DNA of 64,000 bases from Oligella sp050920755 (GTDB lineage: Bacteria > Pseudomonadota > Gammaproteobacteria > Burkholderiales > Burkholderiaceae_B), in contig NZ_CP158480.1 in assembly GCF_050920755.1 (NCBI RefSeq), positions 2,480,001-2,544,000 on the forward strand, written 5' to 3'. Made by a program: the position numbers and the translations under genes. Every line of letters starts with the position of its first letter. The first letter of the stretch is position 1. Under the pieces are notes generated by a model. It was given only the letters and a program-made list of their open reading frames with translations. It ran no database searches and was not told where the DNA came from. This document shows, one piece after another, positions 61,277 to 64,000 of the stretch.

Positions 61277-61891
61277 TTACTGGCGCTGTAGACTCTTAAT
61301 CAAGCCATCGATACCATTGCGACTGATTTCACCGGCAAACTGGTTACGATAGTTTTGAATCAACCAGATGCCCTCAATATTCATATCATAGACTTTCCAA
61401 GAGCTACCGGCCTTTTCCAAACGGTAATCAACCGCTACCGGCGTATTACTGACACCGGTTAAGGTAGTACGCACCACCACATCGGCGGCATTAGGATCAC
61501 CACGGAACTGCGCAACATTGATTTTGGTATTATCAGTCACATCCTTTAAAGCACCGCTATAAGTGCGCACTAAAGTATTTTTAAAACCCTCAACCAAGGC
61601 TGCTTTTTGCTGATCAGTGGCTTGGCGCCAAGGCTGACCGGTAGCTAAGCGAGTGGTTTTTTCCATATTGACATGGGGCACAATATACTGATCCACCAAG
61701 CGATTAATGGCACGTAAATCACCGTTACGTGCCGCGTTATCTTGCAATAATGCACTTAAAGCCTGATTGGCGATTTTCTCAACAAAAGCGTTAGGGTTGG
61801 CGTCTTGAGCCTGTGCATTGGCAAAAACACCTAAGCTGATTAATGCAGCTAAAGCACTACGGCTGGCTACCTTACCGGCTGTTAATTTCAT
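61277..61891 (-). CDS. mlaC: Periplasmic phospholipid carrier MlaC
   Basis: Shuttles phospholipid between MlaA in the outer membrane and the MlaFED complex in the inner membrane. 204 residues. The signal peptide ends FANAQAQ, and the Tol-Tol/MlaC domain shows QYIVPHVNMEKTTRLATG, LVRTYSGALKDV and WKVYDMNIEGIWLIQNYRNQ. It lies downstream of mlaA and before the terminator. Confidence 0.94.
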   Translation of the reverse strand: MKLTAGKVASRSALAALISLGVFANAQAQDANPNAFVEKIANQALSALLQDNAARNGDLRAINRLVDQYIVPHVNMEKTTRLATGQPWRQATDQQKAALVEGFKNTLVRTYSGALKDVTDNTKINVAQFRGDPNAADVVVRTTLTGVSNTPVAVDYRLEKAGSSWKVYDMNIEGIWLIQNYRNQFAGEISRNGIDGLIKSLQRQ

Positions 61892-62047
61892 AAATTCTCT
61901 CCATAATCATTTGAACTATCACTGCTAATTGATAAACATTCGACAATTTACATAAATGATAGTTCTGACAGGCTAATGTACAGCATTTTATGCTGTACAT
62001 ATTTTAGCCTTTGTGTAGATATGTAACCTATTAGTCTATTTCGGCGA

Positions 62048-63073
62048 TTAAGCCTCGGGATCCTCATACTGCGGCAGTGCAGCGTCAGGCGCTGATGCCG
62101 ATGAGGCCTTTGCAGGTGCCGGTGCGGCTGCCGGCGAAGGTGCCGCCTCAGCTTCCGGATCCTCGTATTGAGGTAAACCGGACGCACCGCTACTTGTCGC
62201 ATCACCATCCGGATCATCGTAACTTGGCAAACCACCGTACTCTAAATCATCCGTGGTCGGACGATACTGATCAATGGTCGGCGTCATAAACATATCCTCG
62301 CCCGGACCGTAGCGACTATCATCCTCTTGGGACCAAGCGGGAACCTGAGTGCCGTCAGTAATTTCCGGCGCTAGTTTTTGAGCCACCAGAGCGCGACGAT
62401 TTTGTAAATAGGCATCGCGCACAAAGCTGTACTTATCAATTGCAATATTATCCGCTAACTCATCTGCATCCAATAAACCGGCACGGGTATCAATTACGCC
62501 CAGACCCACGACAGGGTTACGTAACTTAACATTATCAATACTCCAAGGCGATAAATAAGCCTCTGTTTTACCCACGGAATCCACTACCAAACCGGCTGTA
62601 TCACGGAAGTTACTCGGACCGAAGCCCGGTAACACGACATAATCACCCTCACCGGCACCCCAAACCGCCAAGGTGGTACCGAAGTCGTTACGAATCTTAT
62701 GCGCACCGTTCATTGAGGCCACATCAATACAACCCCCTAAACCAACGGTCGTATTAAAAAGCACGCGTCCGAAAGTATTGACTGCATCCAAGCCGCGACC
62801 CTGTAACATGCTGTTAAAGCCCGACCAAACATCGCCCAAGTTGCCGAAAATATTACTGACACACGTTCTGACCGGATTAGGCACCAGTGTCTCATAAGTA
62901 CGTGCCACCGGCTTAAGAATCGCACCGTCCAAGGCCTCATTGACCTCAAACATCGTGCGGTTATAGCTTTCGAAAGGATCATTAGGATCCGGCTGAGGCA
63001 CCGATACACATGCCGACAAGGCAAAGCCTAAAGCACCTACAGTAAGCAGTTTTTTTGTTGTTGTAAGCATCAT
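62048..63073 (-). CDS. mlaA: Outer membrane lipoprotein MlaA (VacJ) with a repeat-bearing C-terminal tail
   Basis: Removes misplaced phospholipid from the outer leaflet. The lipobox LSAC places the lipid on C22. The core NDPFESYNRTMFEVNEALDG and FGTTLAVWG, YVVLPGFGPSNFRDT are typical. The family is about 250 residues; this one has 341. The extra tail is Pro/Ala/Ser-rich and carries three copies of LPxYxDPxx (282-290, 300-308, 333-341), the last two identical. The tail is probably disordered and periplasmic; its role is unknown. Confidence 0.93.
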   Translation of the reverse strand: MMLTTTKKLLTVGALGFALSACVSVPQPDPNDPFESYNRTMFEVNEALDGAILKPVARTYETLVPNPVRTCVSNIFGNLGDVWSGFNSMLQGRGLDAVNTFGRVLFNTTVGLGGCIDVASMNGAHKIRNDFGTTLAVWGAGEGDYVVLPGFGPSNFRDTAGLVVDSVGKTEAYLSPWSIDNVKLRNPVVGLGVIDTRAGLLDADELADNIAIDKYSFVRDAYLQNRRALVAQKLAPEITDGTQVPAWSQEDDSRYGPGEDMFMTPTIDQYRPTTDDLEYGGLPSYDDPDGDATSSGASGLPQYEDPEAEAAPSPAAAPAPAKASSASAPDAALPQYEDPEA

Positions 63074-63100
63074 ATTCTCAATAAAAAATATTATTAGTAT

Positions 63101-63568
63101 TTATTCGGCCGAGCCTTGCTTATCAGCCGTGGAGAATAAGAACTTACTGATTAAATCCTCAATCACCACTGCACTTTGGGTGTAATTAATCACTCCACCC
63201 TGTGCTAAATTCTCCTCATCAGCGCCGGGTGTTAAATCAATATACTGCTCACCGATTAAACCCTGAGTCTTAATAGAGGCGGAGGTATCAGCGGGGAACT
63301 GATACTGCTTTTCCAGATCCATTTCGACAATCGCACGATACATTTGATTATCAAAAGAAATGGTCTTCACACGACCTACCACCACACCGTTACTCTTAAC
63401 CGCAGAGCGCTTTTTTAAAGAACCGACATTATCAAAATAGGCGGTAACGGTGTAATTAGGCTGCATGCTGAAAGTATTGAGATTACCGGCGCGTAAGGCT
63501 AAAAACACCAATGCCAATACGCCCAACAGCACAAAAATCCCGACCACAAATTCAATACGTTTATTCAT
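63101..63568 (-). CDS. mlaD: MlaD, MCE-domain lipid-binding subunit
   Basis: Inner-membrane-anchored MCE protein that forms a hexameric ring on the MlaFE transporter. 155 residues. One N-terminal membrane segment (FVVGIFVLLGVLALVFLAL), then the MCE domain (VTAYFDNVGSLKKRSAVKSN to IDLTPGA). It lies between mlaE and mlaA, a betaproteobacterial order. Confidence 0.94.
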   Translation of the reverse strand: MNKRIEFVVGIFVLLGVLALVFLALRAGNLNTFSMQPNYTVTAYFDNVGSLKKRSAVKSNGVVVGRVKTISFDNQMYRAIVEMDLEKQYQFPADTSASIKTQGLIGEQYIDLTPGADEENLAQGGVINYTQSAVVIEDLISKFLFSTADKQGSAE

Positions 63569-63584
63569 TACTAAACCTTTGCTT

Positions 63585-64000
63585 TTAAAACATCACGGCG
63601 GTCAACAAGAAGTCCAGACCCAAAACCGTTAAAGAACTGATAACTACTGTACGCGTGGTTGCCTGAGAAACCCCCTCGGGCGTGGCTCTACATGTCCAAC
63701 CCTGATGTAGCGCAATCAACATACACGCCACACCGAACACCACACTTTTTACCACGCCATTGAGCACATCGTCGAACACATCTACGCCCGCCTGCATTTG
63801 CGACCAGAAGGAGCCGTCATCCACGCCTAAAGAAACAACGCCGACAAACCAACCGCCCATCACACCAACGGCCGAAAAAATCGCCGCCAAGGTCGGCATG
63901 GCAATCACACCACCCCAAAAACGCGGCACTAAAACACGCTCGACCGGGTCAATACCCATGACATCAATGGCATCCAACTGCTCACCGGCCTTCATCAGAC
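63585..64000 (-). CDS. mlaE: MlaE, lipid ABC permease, N-terminally truncated by the window edge
   Basis: About 138 C-terminal residues are visible. The MlaE/permease family core reads AGEQLDAIDVMGIDPVERVL, with VPRFWGGVIAMPTLA, and RATPEGVSQATTRTVV. The beginning lies beyond 64000. mlaF would be expected further upstream. Confidence 0.93.
   Translation of the reverse strand, partial: LMKAGEQLDAIDVMGIDPVERVLVPRFWGGVIAMPTLAAIFSAVGVMGGWFVGVVSLGVDDGSFWSQMQAGVDVFDDVLNGVVKSVVFGVACMLIALHQGWTCRATPEGVSQATTRTVVISSLTVLGLDFLLTAVMF

Noticed and set aside
1..64000. CRISPR arrays, tRNA or rRNA genes, prophage genes
   Set aside because: No regularly spaced repeats, no cloverleaf candidates noticed and no phage structural genes seen; a covariance search for small RNAs was not possible here.

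Overview
The window looks like the chromosome of a moderate-GC betaproteobacterium of the order Burkholderiales, probably Alcaligenaceae-like (Oligella/Pelistega/Taylorella type). The reasons are gene order (mlaE-mlaD-mlaA-mlaC, then an ABC-2 exporter, ibaG, murA, hisG, hisD; aroK-aroB-dgt divergent from mrcA; cyaY/lptM-lysA) and System II cytochrome c maturation. The genus is inference; no rRNA or tRNA gene was seen.

Layout. 1-2.9 kb: a leftward ABC importer of the Fe3+/2-aminoethylphosphonate family (ATPase cut by the window edge, fused permease, binding protein), with a convincing Pho box in front. 2.9-13.7 kb: housekeeping genes ssb, an MFS carrier, uvrA, dgt-aroB-aroK and mrcA. 13.9-16.0 kb: fadB without fadA beside it. 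16.3-22.7 kb: a type I secretion operon (TolC-like, LapB-like, LapC-like) ending in a small Omp85-type barrel. 22.7-26 kb: cyaY, lptM, lysA and a CoA transferase.

26-32.9 kb is a foreign island. It holds nested and broken IS elements (an IS3-family element split by another IS3-family element, an IS66 tail and a third IS3-family remnant), then an AT-rich type I DNA methylation locus. There hsdM and hsdS are followed tail to tail by an inverted hsdS half-gene that shares a 16-bp repeat with hsdS. No hsdR is present.

32.9-41.8 kb: cytochrome c maturation and heme (ccsB, resB, a diheme cytochrome c4-type protein, engB, hemB, cutA, dsbD). 41.9-47.1 kb: a seven-gene leftward operon with an ABC metal importer that has two binding proteins plus three small exported or membrane proteins, behind two Fur boxes; its gene plan recalls Pseudomonas FpvCDEF. 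47.3-53.9 kb: a fused 5-oxoprolinase/hydantoinase and a three-gene TRAP transporter, read as an uptake-and-cleavage unit for 5-oxoproline or a related compound. 54.0-55.3 kb: an IS5-family element with 3-bp target duplication. 55.3-64 kb: hisB, hisD, hisG, murA, ibaG, an ABC-2 exporter and the Mla phospholipid transport genes, running leftward and cut by the right edge inside mlaE.

The strongest candidates for something new are the invertible-looking, hsdR-less hsdS locus, the T1SS-Omp85 operon, the Pho-box control of the first ABC importer, and the Fur-controlled two-binding-protein importer.
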